Shown here one piece after another: positions 22,087-30,384 of a stretch of 64,000 nt of DNA. The translations under genes and the position numbers were made by a program. Source of the stretch: Streptomyces sp. PsTaAH-137 (GTDB lineage: Bacteria > Actinomycetota > Actinomycetes > Streptomycetales > Streptomycetaceae); the NCBI RefSeq assembly GCF_003259365.1, contig NZ_QLLY01000023.1, forward strand, positions 1 through 64,000. Reading direction: 5' to 3'. Under the pieces are notes generated by a model. That model saw only the letters and a list, made by a program, of their open reading frames with translations, searched no databases and was not told the origin of the DNA. The first letter of the stretch is position 1. Each line of letters begins with the position of its first letter.

Positions 22087-23352
22087 TCAGCCGGCCGACG
22101 GGGTGTAGTCCTTGGCCTCCTCGGCCTCGCCCGCCTCACGGACGACCTTCATGCCGCCGACCGCCGACTTGTCGGGCTGGAGGATCACCGACTCGCGGGA
22201 GGACGGGGCCTCGGGGTCGGTGAAGTCCTGCGCGGTGCCGAAGCCGTTGTCGAAGGACTTCAGGGTCAGCAGCGCCTTGTCGACGCCCTCACGGGTGAGG
22301 TCCTTGTCGGCGCAGGCCTTCTTCAGGGCGTCGCCGAAGGCGGACGCGGCGGTCCAGCCGGCGACGACGCCGTTGTCCAGGGAGTCCTTCGGGTACGCCT
22401 TCTTGTAGTCGGCGACGAGCTTCTTCGCCTGCTCGGTGTCCGCGCCGATGGGCAGCGACGGCGAGGCGACCCAGTAGTTCTTCTCCAGCGCCGGTCCGGC
22501 CTGGGTGGCGAGCAGCTGGGGCGCGAAGGCGGAGTTGTTGCCGATGATGGGCGCGGCCAGCTTCGCCGCCGCCGCGACCCCGACGAGGGAGGCCGCCTGG
22601 CGCGGGCCCGCGCTGATCACGACGCCCTTGACGCCGGCCTTCTTCAGGGCGGCGACCTGGGCGGTCATGTCGTTGTCGGTGGGCTTGATCTTCTGCTCGA
22701 CGACGGTGAGCCCGGCCTTCTCGGCGATGAACTTCGAGCCCTTGAGCGCGTTCTCGCCGTAGTCGCCCTCGAAGTAGACGTGGCCGAGCTTGTCGCCCTT
22801 CTTGAGGCCCTTCTCCTTGATCAGGAAGTCGACGGCGTTGATGGTCTCGTAGTCGTACGTCGAGCCGATGACGCGGACGTAGGGGTCGCCGAGCAGATTC
22901 GCCGACCAGGCCTGCGGCAGCACGAGGGCCTTGTCCTGGCTGATGCGCTTCTCGACGGCGGCGACGAACGGGGAGCCGATGAACTGGGTGAAGCCGAGCA
23001 CGTCCGGCTCCAGCTCGGTGTAGCCGGCGACGGCCTTCTGCGGGTCGTAGCCATGGTCGCGGACGGTCAGCTTCAGCTGGTAGCCGCAGACACCGCCGGC
23101 GGCGTTCGTCTGCTTCACGTAGAGCTGCTGCGCCTGCGTGACGCTCTTGCCGAGCGTGGCGTAGACGCCGGTCATGTCGGTGAGGACGCCCAGGTTGATC
23201 GTCTTGCCGGAGATGCCCTGGCCGGTCTTCACCCCGCCCGCGCTCTGCTGGTCGCCTTCGTTGTCGTCCTTCGCCTTGGAGCTGCAGGCCGCCGTGAGGC
23301 AGAGCAGCCCCGCCACGGCTGCCGCCGTGAGGGTGCGGGTACGGGTGTTCAT
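22087..23352 (-). CDS. Branched-chain-amino-acid-type ABC transporter substrate-binding lipoprotein
   Basis: The 421-residue protein begins with a lipoprotein signal (lipobox LTAAC, Cys23) followed by a Ser/Asp/Glu-rich linker, and continues with the Leu/Ile/Val-binding protein fold (INLGVLTDMTGVYATLGKSV; VYFEGDYGENALKGSKF). It should bind ligand outside the membrane and deliver it to the LivH/LivM pair encoded upstream. Its ATG overlaps the stop of the permease gene by four bases. It is the last gene of the operon, which is unusual because binding-protein genes often come first. The ligand is not evident; this family also serves amides, urea and aromatic acids. Confidence 0.93.
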   Translation of the reverse strand: MNTRTRTLTAAAVAGLLCLTAACSSKAKDDNEGDQQSAGGVKTGQGISGKTINLGVLTDMTGVYATLGKSVTQAQQLYVKQTNAAGGVCGYQLKLTVRDHGYDPQKAVAGYTELEPDVLGFTQFIGSPFVAAVEKRISQDKALVLPQAWSANLLGDPYVRVIGSTYDYETINAVDFLIKEKGLKKGDKLGHVYFEGDYGENALKGSKFIAEKAGLTVVEQKIKPTDNDMTAQVAALKKAGVKGVVISAGPRQAASLVGVAAAAKLAAPIIGNNSAFAPQLLATQAGPALEKNYWVASPSLPIGADTEQAKKLVADYKKAYPKDSLDNGVVAGWTAASAFGDALKKACADKDLTREGVDKALLTLKSFDNGFGTAQDFTDPEAPSSRESVILQPDKSAVGGMKVVREAGEAEEAKDYTPSAG

Positions 23353-24455
23353 GCGTCCTCCTGAGGGTGTTTCCGGGCGCGCCGGGCGGCGATCCGGACC
23401 AGGCCACCGGGCAGAAAAAGGACCACTGCCACGACGGCGGCGCCGTAGAGGTAGCGGGATGCCTCGCCGGGGGCGATGCCGCCGGTGCCGGGAGCCGAGA
23501 CGAGGGGCAGTGCGTCGCTGTAGCGGGTGAGGAGCTGGGGCAGCAGCGAGACGAACGCGGCGCCGACGACCGCGCCCGACACCGAGCCGAGACCGCCGAT
23601 GACGATCATGGCCAGGTATTCGAGGGAGAGCGTGATGCCGAAGTAGTCGGGGACGGTGCGCTGGAAGACCATGGCGAGCAGGACTCCGGCGAGGCCCGCG
23701 TACATCGAGGAGAGGACGAAGACGGCTCCCCGGTAGCGGGCGACGGGCACGCCGAGGACTCCGGCGGCGATGCGGTGGTCGCGGATGGCGTTCATGGCGC
23801 GCCCGGGGCGTCCGCGCAGCACGCCGCGGGCGAAGAGCCCGCAGCCGAGCAGGAGCACGAGCCCGAGGTACCAGAGCTTCTCCGCGGAGCCGAACGGCAC
23901 ACCGGCGACGGTGAGTTCGCTGTCGTCGAAGGAGAGGCCGAAGAGGTTCATGACGGGGACGTCGCGGCCGTTGGCGCCGCCGGTGAGGTCCTCGGCGTTG
24001 AACAGCACGTGCTGCCCGATGAAGATCAGCGCGAGGGTGGCGATGCCGAGGTACGCGCCCTGGAGGCGTCCCGCGATGGGGCTGAACAGGCCGCCCGCCA
24101 GCCCCGCGAGGAGCACGGCGAGCACGGCGGCGAGCCAGGGCGGGAGCCCGAGGCCGTCGACCGTCTGGCCCTTCTCCCCCGCGAGGACGCAGTAGCCGTA
24201 GGCGCCGACGGCGAGGAAGAAGGCGTGGCCCATGGAGAGCTGGCCGGTGGCGCCGGTGAGCAGGTTGAGGCCGATGGCGCCGATCGCGGCGGCCATGGCG
24301 AACAGTCCCGCCTGGAGCCAGAACCGGTCGACGTAGAACGGCAGGGCGACCAGGACGAGGGCGAGGACGCCGGCGGCCCACAGGCGGCGGCGCGTGCGGA
24401 ACGTACGGGACGGGGCGGCGGGGGTGGCCCGGGCCGGGGCGAGCGTGTCAGACAC
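23349..24455 (-). CDS. Branched-chain-type ABC transporter permease (LivM-like)
   Basis: The 368-residue protein has about ten hydrophobic segments and the LivM landmarks: LLTGATGQLSMGHAFFLAVGAY (near residues 64-85) and the coupling segment GRAMNAIRDHRIAAGVLGVPVARYR that contacts the ATPases. With the LivH-like protein it forms the channel. It overlaps both neighbours: the LivH-like stop by 8 bases and the binding-protein start by 4. Confidence 0.93.
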   Translation of the reverse strand: MSDTLAPARATPAAPSRTFRTRRRLWAAGVLALVLVALPFYVDRFWLQAGLFAMAAAIGAIGLNLLTGATGQLSMGHAFFLAVGAYGYCVLAGEKGQTVDGLGLPPWLAAVLAVLLAGLAGGLFSPIAGRLQGAYLGIATLALIFIGQHVLFNAEDLTGGANGRDVPVMNLFGLSFDDSELTVAGVPFGSAEKLWYLGLVLLLGCGLFARGVLRGRPGRAMNAIRDHRIAAGVLGVPVARYRGAVFVLSSMYAGLAGVLLAMVFQRTVPDYFGITLSLEYLAMIVIGGLGSVSGAVVGAAFVSLLPQLLTRYSDALPLVSAPGTGGIAPGEASRYLYGAAVVAVVLFLPGGLVRIAARRARKHPQEDA

Positions 24456-25338
24456 GGGCGAGCTCCTTGGTGCCGAAGAGTCCGGAGGGCCGCAGCAGGA
24501 GGATCACCGTCATCACGAGGTACGGGGCGAGGTCGCCGAGTCCCCGTCCCATGAAGGCGAGTTCGCTCTGGTAGCCGGTGGCGAGGGACTCGGTGACGCC
24601 GACGATCAGTCCGCCGACGAGCGCGCCGGTGGTGGAGTCCAGGCCGCCGAGGATGGCGGCGGGGAAGGCCTTCAGGGCGGCGAGCGAGGTGGCGCGCTCC
24701 AGGCCCGGGGTGGGGAAGACGGTCAGGAACAGCGCGGCGACGGCGGCGAGGGCGCCCGCGACGGCCCAGGCGCCGAGCGACACCCGTCCCAGGCGTACGC
24801 CCATCAGCGCGGCGGTCTCGCTCTTCTCGGCGGCGGCCCGCATCGCGACGCCCCAGGAGGTGTAGCGGAAGGTGAGCAGGAAGACCGTGATGAGCAGGGC
24901 CGCGGCCACGAACGCGGCGATCCGGGTGTGCGCGATGGAGATGCCGCCGACGGTGAGCACCGCGTCGCCCCACGGGTCGCCGAGGGTGAGCACGTCGGTG
25001 CCGAGGCGGCGGGTGAGTTCGGTGGTGAGCAGGATGTCGACGCCGATGGTGACGATGGCGAGGACGCTGTGGTCGTGGCCGCGGTAGCGCCGCATGACGA
25101 GGAACTCGACGGCGGCGCCGACGACCGCGGCGGCGGCGATGCCGACGCCGAGCGCGGGCCAGAAGCCGATGTCGTCGTGGAGCGAGGCGGTGACGTAGCC
25201 ACCGGCGAGCAGCAGGGAGGCGTGCGCGAAGTTGACGACCTCGGTGGCGCGGAAGATCACGACGAAGCCGAGGGCGATGAGGGCGTAGACGGAGCCCATC
25301 GAGACGCCGTTGAGAAGCAGTTCGAGGAAGGAGCTCAT
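24448..25338 (-). CDS. Branched-chain-type ABC transporter permease (LivH-like)
   Basis: This 296-residue permease starts with FLELLLNGVSMGSVYALIALG and has VVNFAHASLLLAGGY, both LivH hallmarks, then about eight membrane segments and the loop GVAMRAAAEKSETAALMGV that docks on the ATPases. ATG 25338 overlaps the LivG-like stop by four bases. The frame is open far upstream, but that part reads through the ATPase gene in another frame and is not coding. Confidence 0.93.
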   Translation of the reverse strand: MSSFLELLLNGVSMGSVYALIALGFVVIFRATEVVNFAHASLLLAGGYVTASLHDDIGFWPALGVGIAAAAVVGAAVEFLVMRRYRGHDHSVLAIVTIGVDILLTTELTRRLGTDVLTLGDPWGDAVLTVGGISIAHTRIAAFVAAALLITVFLLTFRYTSWGVAMRAAAEKSETAALMGVRLGRVSLGAWAVAGALAAVAALFLTVFPTPGLERATSLAALKAFPAAILGGLDSTTGALVGGLIVGVTESLATGYQSELAFMGRGLGDLAPYLVMTVILLLRPSGLFGTKELARV

Positions 25339-26126
25339 GCGGCGTTCTCCGGTTCTTCGGGGGCGCCCAGGTAGGCCTGGATCACCGCCGGGTCGTTCTG
25401 GACGGTGGCCGGCGGTCCCCCGGCGATCCGCTTTCCGAAGTCGAGGACGGTGACCTCGTCGGCGAGGCGCATGACCACTCCCATGTCGTGTTCCACCAGG
25501 ACGATCGAGATGCCGAGGCTGTCGCGGACGCCCGCGATCACGGCGGCGGTGCGGCGCCGCTCGTCGGCCGTCATCCCGGCGACGGGCTCGTCGAGGAGCA
25601 GCACCTTCGGTTCCATGCACAGGGCGCGGGCCAGCTCGGCGAGTTTCTGCGCGCCGTACGGCAACGCGCCGGTCGGTGTGTCGAGTTGGTCGGCGATGCC
25701 GACGAACTCGGCGATCTCCCGGACGCGTTCGCGGTGCGCCCGTTCCTCGCGGACGGCGCCGGGCAGCCGCAGCCCCGCCGCGACGAATCCGGCCCGGGTC
25801 AGCCGGTGCCGGCCGAGCAGCAGGCTGTCGGCGACCGTGGTGCGCGGCGGCAGCGCGAGGTTCTGGAAGGTCCGGGCGACGCCGAGCGCGGCGATCCGGT
25901 GCGGGGGCAGCCCGGTGAGTTCGGTGTCGCCGAGGTGGACGGTGCCGGAGGTGGCCCGGTACACCCCGGACAGCACGTTGAACGTGGTGGATTTCCCGGC
26001 GCCGTTGGGCCCGATGACCGCGTGCACGGTGCCGGGCCCGACGGTGAACCCGATCCCGTCGAGCGCGGTGAGCCCGGCGAACCGCACGGTCAGGTCCTTC
26101 ACATGGAGCGGCGGTACGTCGTTCAT
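25335..26126 (-). CDS. Branched-chain-type ABC transporter ATP-binding protein (LivG-like)
   Basis: The 263-residue ATPase has Walker A GPNGAGKS (residues 39-46), an ABC signature in the LivG variant form (LPYGAQKLAELARAL), Walker B LLLDEPVAGM, and the LivG C-terminal tail ending in an AYLG segment. It energises the LivHM channel from the cytoplasm. About 100 bases separate its start from the LivF-like gene upstream, and one copy of the Streptomyces intergenic element lies in that gap. Confidence 0.94.
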   Translation of the reverse strand: MNDVPPLHVKDLTVRFAGLTALDGIGFTVGPGTVHAVIGPNGAGKSTTFNVLSGVYRATSGTVHLGDTELTGLPPHRIAALGVARTFQNLALPPRTTVADSLLLGRHRLTRAGFVAAGLRLPGAVREERAHRERVREIAEFVGIADQLDTPTGALPYGAQKLAELARALCMEPKVLLLDEPVAGMTADERRRTAAVIAGVRDSLGISIVLVEHDMGVVMRLADEVTVLDFGKRIAGGPPATVQNDPAVIQAYLGAPEEPENAA

Positions 26127-26154
26127 CGCTGGCCTTCCTCGATTGCGCCCCACA

Positions 26155-26176
26155 AGGGCGCGGGGAACTGCGCGAG
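26155..26176 (-). repeat. Single copy of the Streptomyces intergenic element
   Basis: An inverted-orientation copy of the element seen at 13647 and 28553 lies in the short gap between the LivG-like and LivF-like genes. It may form a small structure in the operon mRNA. Confidence 0.75.
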
Positions 26177-26229
26177 GCGGGGCCACCGGCCGTCGGCCGC
26201 GCGTCCACGCACAGGGGCAGACGATCCAT

Positions 26230-27066
26230 TCACCGGTCAGCGCCTCCCCAGGCCCGCAGCACGGGCGCTTCCCGCACCGCACCGGAGGCGTCGGCGACGG
26301 CGTCCTCGTCGACGACTCCGAGATACCGGCGCCGCACCTCGTCGGACCCGGCCAGCTCATCGGCGGGCCCGTGCAGCGCGACCTCCCCGACATCGAGCAC
26401 GTACGCGTAAGAAGCCAGGCGCAGCGCCAGCGCGGCGTTCTGTTCGACGAGCAGCACCGACACCCCCTGGGCGTTGATCTCCCGGACGGTGTCGGCGATG
26501 CGGGCCGCCATCAGCGGGGCGAGCCCGAGCGACGGCTCGTCGAGGAGCAGGAGTCGCGGCTCGGCCATGAGGGCGCGGCCGACGGCCAGCATCTGCTGTT
26601 CGCCGCCGGAGAGCAGTCCGGCCCGCTGCTGGGCCCGGTCGGCGAGGACCGGGAAGAGTTCGTGCACGCGGCGCAGCGCCGCCGCCTTCGCGGCCCGTGA
26701 GCCGGTCGAGCCGAGGGCGCCGGCGCGCAGGTTGTCGGCGACGGTCATCCGCGCGAACACCTGCCGCCCCTCGGGTACTTGGCAGACCCCGGCGGCGACG
26801 ATCCGGTCCGGGCCGAGCCCGCTGACGCGGCGCCCGCCGAACCGCACCTCGCCCGACGTCACGGCGCCGCCGTGGAAGTCGAGGGTGCGCGAGATCGCCC
26901 GCAGCAGCGTGGACTTGCCCGCGCCGTTGCCGCCGAGCACGGCGACGACGGCGCCCTGCGGCACCTTCAACGTCACGTCGCGCAGGGCGCGTACGGGTCC
27001 GTAGCCGACGGATACGCCGTCGACGGCGAGCCCGGCTGCTTCATCTGCATCGGTCGCATCGGTCAC
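26230..27066 (-). CDS. Branched-chain-type ABC transporter ATP-binding protein (LivF-like)
   Basis: The 278-residue ATPase shows Walker A GGNGAGKS (residues 45-52), VPEGRQVFARMTV, signature LSGGEQQ, Walker B LLLLDEPSLGLAP and the H-loop region VLLVEQNAALAL. It is the first gene of the leftward operon. GTG 27066 is preceded by GGGAGGG. The C-terminus is about 20 residues longer than usual. It diverges from the PucR-type regulator across 238 bases, which must hold both promoters. Confidence 0.93.
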   Translation of the reverse strand: MTDATDADEAAGLAVDGVSVGYGPVRALRDVTLKVPQGAVVAVLGGNGAGKSTLLRAISRTLDFHGGAVTSGEVRFGGRRVSGLGPDRIVAAGVCQVPEGRQVFARMTVADNLRAGALGSTGSRAAKAAALRRVHELFPVLADRAQQRAGLLSGGEQQMLAVGRALMAEPRLLLLDEPSLGLAPLMAARIADTVREINAQGVSVLLVEQNAALALRLASYAYVLDVGEVALHGPADELAGSDEVRRRYLGVVDEDAVADASGAVREAPVLRAWGGADR

Positions 27067-27304
27067 TGTGTGTGTCCCTCCCTGGACCGGTACGGGACCG
27101 GTGGCGCTCACGACAGCACCGCACGGGCGGCCCGTCCACGGAGTGCCGGGGAAACGCTGCGCAGGCCCAGCGCCCACCCGTCCCCGTTGTGCGCGCGCAC
27201 AAGACCCCGTGTCAGGGGCCTGCCGGACAGCCGCCCGGGATGGCATCCTCCGCAGCAGCGAACGAGTCCTTTGCCGTCGCTTTACGGGCTGTTGGGGAGA
27301 GACG

Positions 27305-28516
27305 ATGGGCGGACGCAGGAACCGCACCGGACAGGACTGGAAGCTGCTCAGGGAGGCGTGCACGACCCTTCTCGACCGGGTGCCCGAGCTGGTCGACGAG
27401 CATCTGCGGCAACTGTTCGCGTACTCGGACGTCTACGCGCGGGTGCTGCCGTACGACGGCCAGTGGCGGGAGGCCGAGGAGGCCATGCGGATCGGCGTGG
27501 AGACGATCACCGCGCCCCGGGACGCGCCCCGGCGGGATCTGGCGTACGCGGAGGAGGCGGGCCGGCGCCGGGCGGGCCAGGGCCTGCCGCTGGATCTGCT
27601 CGTGCACGCGTACCGCAACGCGGGCTATCTGGTGTGGGACGCGCTGATGGAGAGCGCCGGCGGTGAGCCCGAGCGGCTGAAGGCGCTGATGCGGTCGGCG
27701 ACGATGGTGTGGGCGGCGGTGGACGCGCAGGCCGCGGCGGCCTCGGAGGCGTACCGGGCGACGGAGCTGGAGCTGCGGCGCCGCACCGACGAGCAGATGC
27801 AGGCGCTGCTCGACGCGCTCCTCGAAGGCCGTCCGACGCCCGGGCTCGCCGCCCGGGCCGCGGCCGGGCTCGACCTTCCCGAGCACGGCCCGTACGCCGT
27901 GGTGGTGCTGCGGGTGGAGCGCCGGGACAGCCGGGAGACGTTCCACCGGCGGGTCCAGGACCCCGACTTCCGGTTCGTGTGGCGCATGCGGGCCGACTGC
28001 GAGGTGGGCGTGGTGGCGCTCGGCGCGGGCCGCACCCTCGACGATGTCGCGGTGCTGCTCGACGGGCGGTGCCCGGGGCCCGGGGGGCTGAGTCCCGTCG
28101 TGCGCGGCCTTGGCGAACTCGGGCACGCGCGGCGGCTCGCCGAACTCGCCCTGCGCACCTGTCCTCCGGACATCACGGGTGTCGTCCGGCTCGATCACCG
28201 GATGCCGACGGCGCTGGTGGTCAGCCAGCCGGATCTGGCGCAGCGGCTCGTCTCCGGGGTCTTCGGCGAACTCCTCACCCTGGAACCGGCCGATCGTGCC
28301 GTGCTCCTGGAGACGCTGGACGCGTGGCTGGCCTGCGAAGGTTCCGCCGGGCGCGCTGCGGGGCGCCTGTATTGCCACCGCAACACGGTCTTCAACCGTT
28401 TGCGGCGACTGGAACAACTGACGGCGCGGTCGTTGTCGCGCCCGCGGGATCTCATGGAGATGACGCTGGCGCTGGATGCGTATCGGTTGTCTTCGGGGGT
28501 GGGTGGGGGGACTTAG
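27305..28516 (+). CDS. PucR-type transcriptional regulator
   Basis: The 403-residue protein has an all-helical N-terminal region (about residues 10-160, with a possible coiled segment near 145-170), a middle GGDEF-like/CdaR region, and a C-terminal PucR-type helix-turn-helix (AAGRLYCHRNTVFNRLRRLEQLT, about 356-378). The family often senses nitrogen- or purine-related metabolites. ATG 27305 has GGGGAGAG ahead of it. Its divergence from the Liv-type transporter suggests that it controls that operon. It could also act as a global developmental regulator; the ligand is unknown. Confidence 0.88.
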   Translation: MGGRRNRTGQDWKLLREACTTLLDRVPELVDEHLRQLFAYSDVYARVLPYDGQWREAEEAMRIGVETITAPRDAPRRDLAYAEEAGRRRAGQGLPLDLLVHAYRNAGYLVWDALMESAGGEPERLKALMRSATMVWAAVDAQAAAASEAYRATELELRRRTDEQMQALLDALLEGRPTPGLAARAAAGLDLPEHGPYAVVVLRVERRDSRETFHRRVQDPDFRFVWRMRADCEVGVVALGAGRTLDDVAVLLDGRCPGPGGLSPVVRGLGELGHARRLAELALRTCPPDITGVVRLDHRMPTALVVSQPDLAQRLVSGVFGELLTLEPADRAVLLETLDAWLACEGSAGRAAGRLYCHRNTVFNRLRRLEQLTARSLSRPRDLMEMTLALDAYRLSSGVGGGT

Positions 28517-28552
28517 GGGTGGCTGTCGGGTGCGGGCCGGTGGGGACTGGCC

Positions 28553-28800
28553 GCGCAGTTCCCCGCGCCCCTGGGCAGTTCGTCGACTGACGGCCGGTGG
28601 CCGCTTCTCGCGCAGTTCCCCGCGCCCCTGGGCCGTTCGTCGACTGACGGCCGGTGGCCGCTTCTCGCGCAGTTCCCCGCGCCCCTGGGCCGTTCGTCGA
28701 CTGACGGCCGGTGGCCGCTTCTCGCGCAGTTCCCCGCGCCCCTGGGCCGTTCGTCGACTGACGGCCGGTGGCCGCTTCTCGCGCAGTTCCCCGCGCCCCT
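28553..28800 (+). repeat. 57-bp tandem repeat array, about 4.3 copies
   Basis: The core GCGCAGTTCCCC begins at 28553, 28610, 28667, 28724 and 28781, so the period is exactly 57 bp. The only difference I found between units is one base (GGGCAGTT in the first, GGGCCGTT in the others). Each unit combines the Streptomyces intergenic element with a spacer containing GTCGACTGACGGCC. Such near-identity suggests recent amplification. Confidence 0.9.
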
Positions 28801-28885
28801 GAAGGCTGCGCTTCGCGCGCCTTCCCCTTGAGGCTGCGGCTTCGCCACGCCTCTGGTGATGAGATGGCGCACGAAGTGCGCATCT

Positions 28886-28966
28886 CAGGGGCGCGGGGAA
28901 CTGCGCGAGAAGCGGCCACCGGGCCGCACCCGAAAGACGGCCCAGGGGCGCGGGGAACCGCGCGGC
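28886..28966 (-). repeat. Two inverted copies of the intergenic element
   Basis: Reverse-oriented copies lie at 28886-28909 and 28943-28966 (the second has one base changed, AACCGCG for AACTGCG). They can pair with any unit of the neighbouring tandem array, and may form a large terminator-like structure downstream of the PucR-type gene and of glycerate kinase. Confidence 0.75.
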
Positions 28967-29012
28967 CAGCCCCCACCGGCCCGCGGGCGAAGGACTGCGC
29001 GACCGGGGCCGG

Positions 29013-30164
29013 TCAGCGCAGGTAATCTGCCGCGATGCGCTCCGCCACGGATTCCAGGATCGGGCCCGCGTCCGCGATGCAGCGGGAGACGTCCGGCTCG
29101 ACGTCGGTCAGGGGGTAGGCCCGACGGATCCCGGCCCGCCCCAGCGCCTCCGCCGGAAGAGCCAGCCGCCCGCACACGGCGACGACCTCGATCCCGGCGG
29201 CCCGCGCGGCGGCGGCCACCCCGGCGGGCGCCTTCCCGTGCAGGGTCTGCTCGTCGAGCGACCCCTCACCGGTGATCACCAGCGTCGCCCTGTCCAGCGC
29301 GGGCGCGAACCCGAGAACATCGAGCATGACCTCGATCCCGGGCCGGAAGCGCGCGCCGAGCCCGACCAGCGCCCCGTAACCGATCCCGCCCGCGGCCCCG
29401 GCCCCGGCAGCCTCGGCGTGCTCCAGGGCGACGGACCCCACCGACTCCGACAGCACCTTCGCGTAGTGGCCCAGCGCGGCGTCCAGCTCGGCGACGTCCT
29501 CCGGCGATGCCCCCTTCTGCGGCCCGTACACGGCGGGCGCGCCCTTGGGGCCGGTCAGCGGATTGTCGACGTCGCTGGCGAGGACGATGTCCGTGCCGGC
29601 AAGGCGCGGGTCGAGGCCGGAGAGATCGGCGTAGGCGAGCGCGGCGAGCGCCCCGCCGCCGGGGCCGACCGGAGCGCCCGAGCCGTCGAGGAACCGTGCC
29701 CCGAGCGCGGCCAGCATCCCGGCGCCGCCGTCCGTCGTGGCACTGCCCCCGACGCCGAAGACGATCGTGCGCGCCCCCGCGTCGAGCGCGGCCGCGATGA
29801 CCTCACCGGAGCCGTACGTCGTGGCCGTCAGCGGAGCGAACTCGCCCTCGGGCAGCAACTGGAGCCCGGACGCCTCCGCCATCTCCACCACGGCCGTGCC
29901 GTCGCGCAGCGCCCACGCGGCCGTCACCTGCTCACCGAGCGGCCCGGTGACCCGCGCCTCGCGGCGCTCGAACCCGGCCGCGACCGCAGCCGCGACGGTG
30001 CCGTCGCCGCCGTCCGCGACCGGCACGGACTCGACGGTCACCTCGGGCGCCACCCGGCGCAGACCGGCCGTCACACGCTGTGCGACCTGCACGGCGGTCA
30101 GCGAGCCCTTGAACTTGTCCGCCGCGATCAACACGTGCCGCGCGGCCTGTGCAGCGTCCGCCAC
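29013..30164 (-). CDS. Glycerate kinase (GarK/GlxK family)
   Basis: The 383-residue enzyme matches the glycerate kinase family throughout: HVLIAADKFKGSLTA at the N-terminus, PVADGGDGTVAA, GVGGSATTDGGAGMLAALG in the middle, and TGEGSLDEQTLHGKAP near the C-terminus. It phosphorylates glycerate with ATP, joining glyoxylate/glycerate or sugar-acid breakdown to glycolysis. Glyoxylate is also released by the ethylmalonyl-CoA pathway encoded nearby, a possible but unproven link. GTG 30164 has GGGGAGCAAG ahead. It stands alone on its strand. Confidence 0.95.
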   Translation of the reverse strand: MADAAQAARHVLIAADKFKGSLTAVQVAQRVTAGLRRVAPEVTVESVPVADGGDGTVAAAVAAGFERREARVTGPLGEQVTAAWALRDGTAVVEMAEASGLQLLPEGEFAPLTATTYGSGEVIAAALDAGARTIVFGVGGSATTDGGAGMLAALGARFLDGSGAPVGPGGGALAALAYADLSGLDPRLAGTDIVLASDVDNPLTGPKGAPAVYGPQKGASPEDVAELDAALGHYAKVLSESVGSVALEHAEAAGAGAAGGIGYGALVGLGARFRPGIEVMLDVLGFAPALDRATLVITGEGSLDEQTLHGKAPAGVAAAARAAGIEVVAVCGRLALPAEALGRAGIRRAYPLTDVEPDVSRCIADAGPILESVAERIAADYLR

Positions 30165-30384
30165 CTTGCTCCCCTTGCTGTTCGGGCCTTGCTCGCGTCA
30201 AGGCAGTCGCGCCGCTGCGACCATAACCGCAGGAGGGGTCCGCTGCCCATGGTCGTCCGGTCAGCGGAACATCACGCCGGGTCGATATCTCCTTCCATGT
30301 CATGACATACAGGGCGCCACGAGGGCCGAAACGATCGATCAAGCGGTCCCGCACATCGCGCGGCGAAACGGGTAGACCGCAGTC

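Larger units (their letters stand above)
28517..29012. other. 496-base intergenic block built from repeats
   Basis: The region between the PucR-type gene and glycerate kinase consists mainly of repeat DNA: a 57-bp tandem array (28553-28800), a short hairpin-rich middle, and two inverted copies of the same element (28886-28909 and 28943-28966). Several frames are open across the array, but they only translate the repeat. Confidence 0.8.

Noticed and set aside
28553..28800. The array as a CRISPR locus
   Set aside because: The spacers between the repeated cores are identical, not unique, and no cas genes are nearby.
28476..28976. Open frames on both strands across the tandem array that would encode 19-residue peptide repeats
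   Set aside because: The period is 57 bp, a multiple of three, so any frame stays open and yields a repeated peptide. There is no ribosome-binding site or domain, and the element is a known intergenic repeat type.
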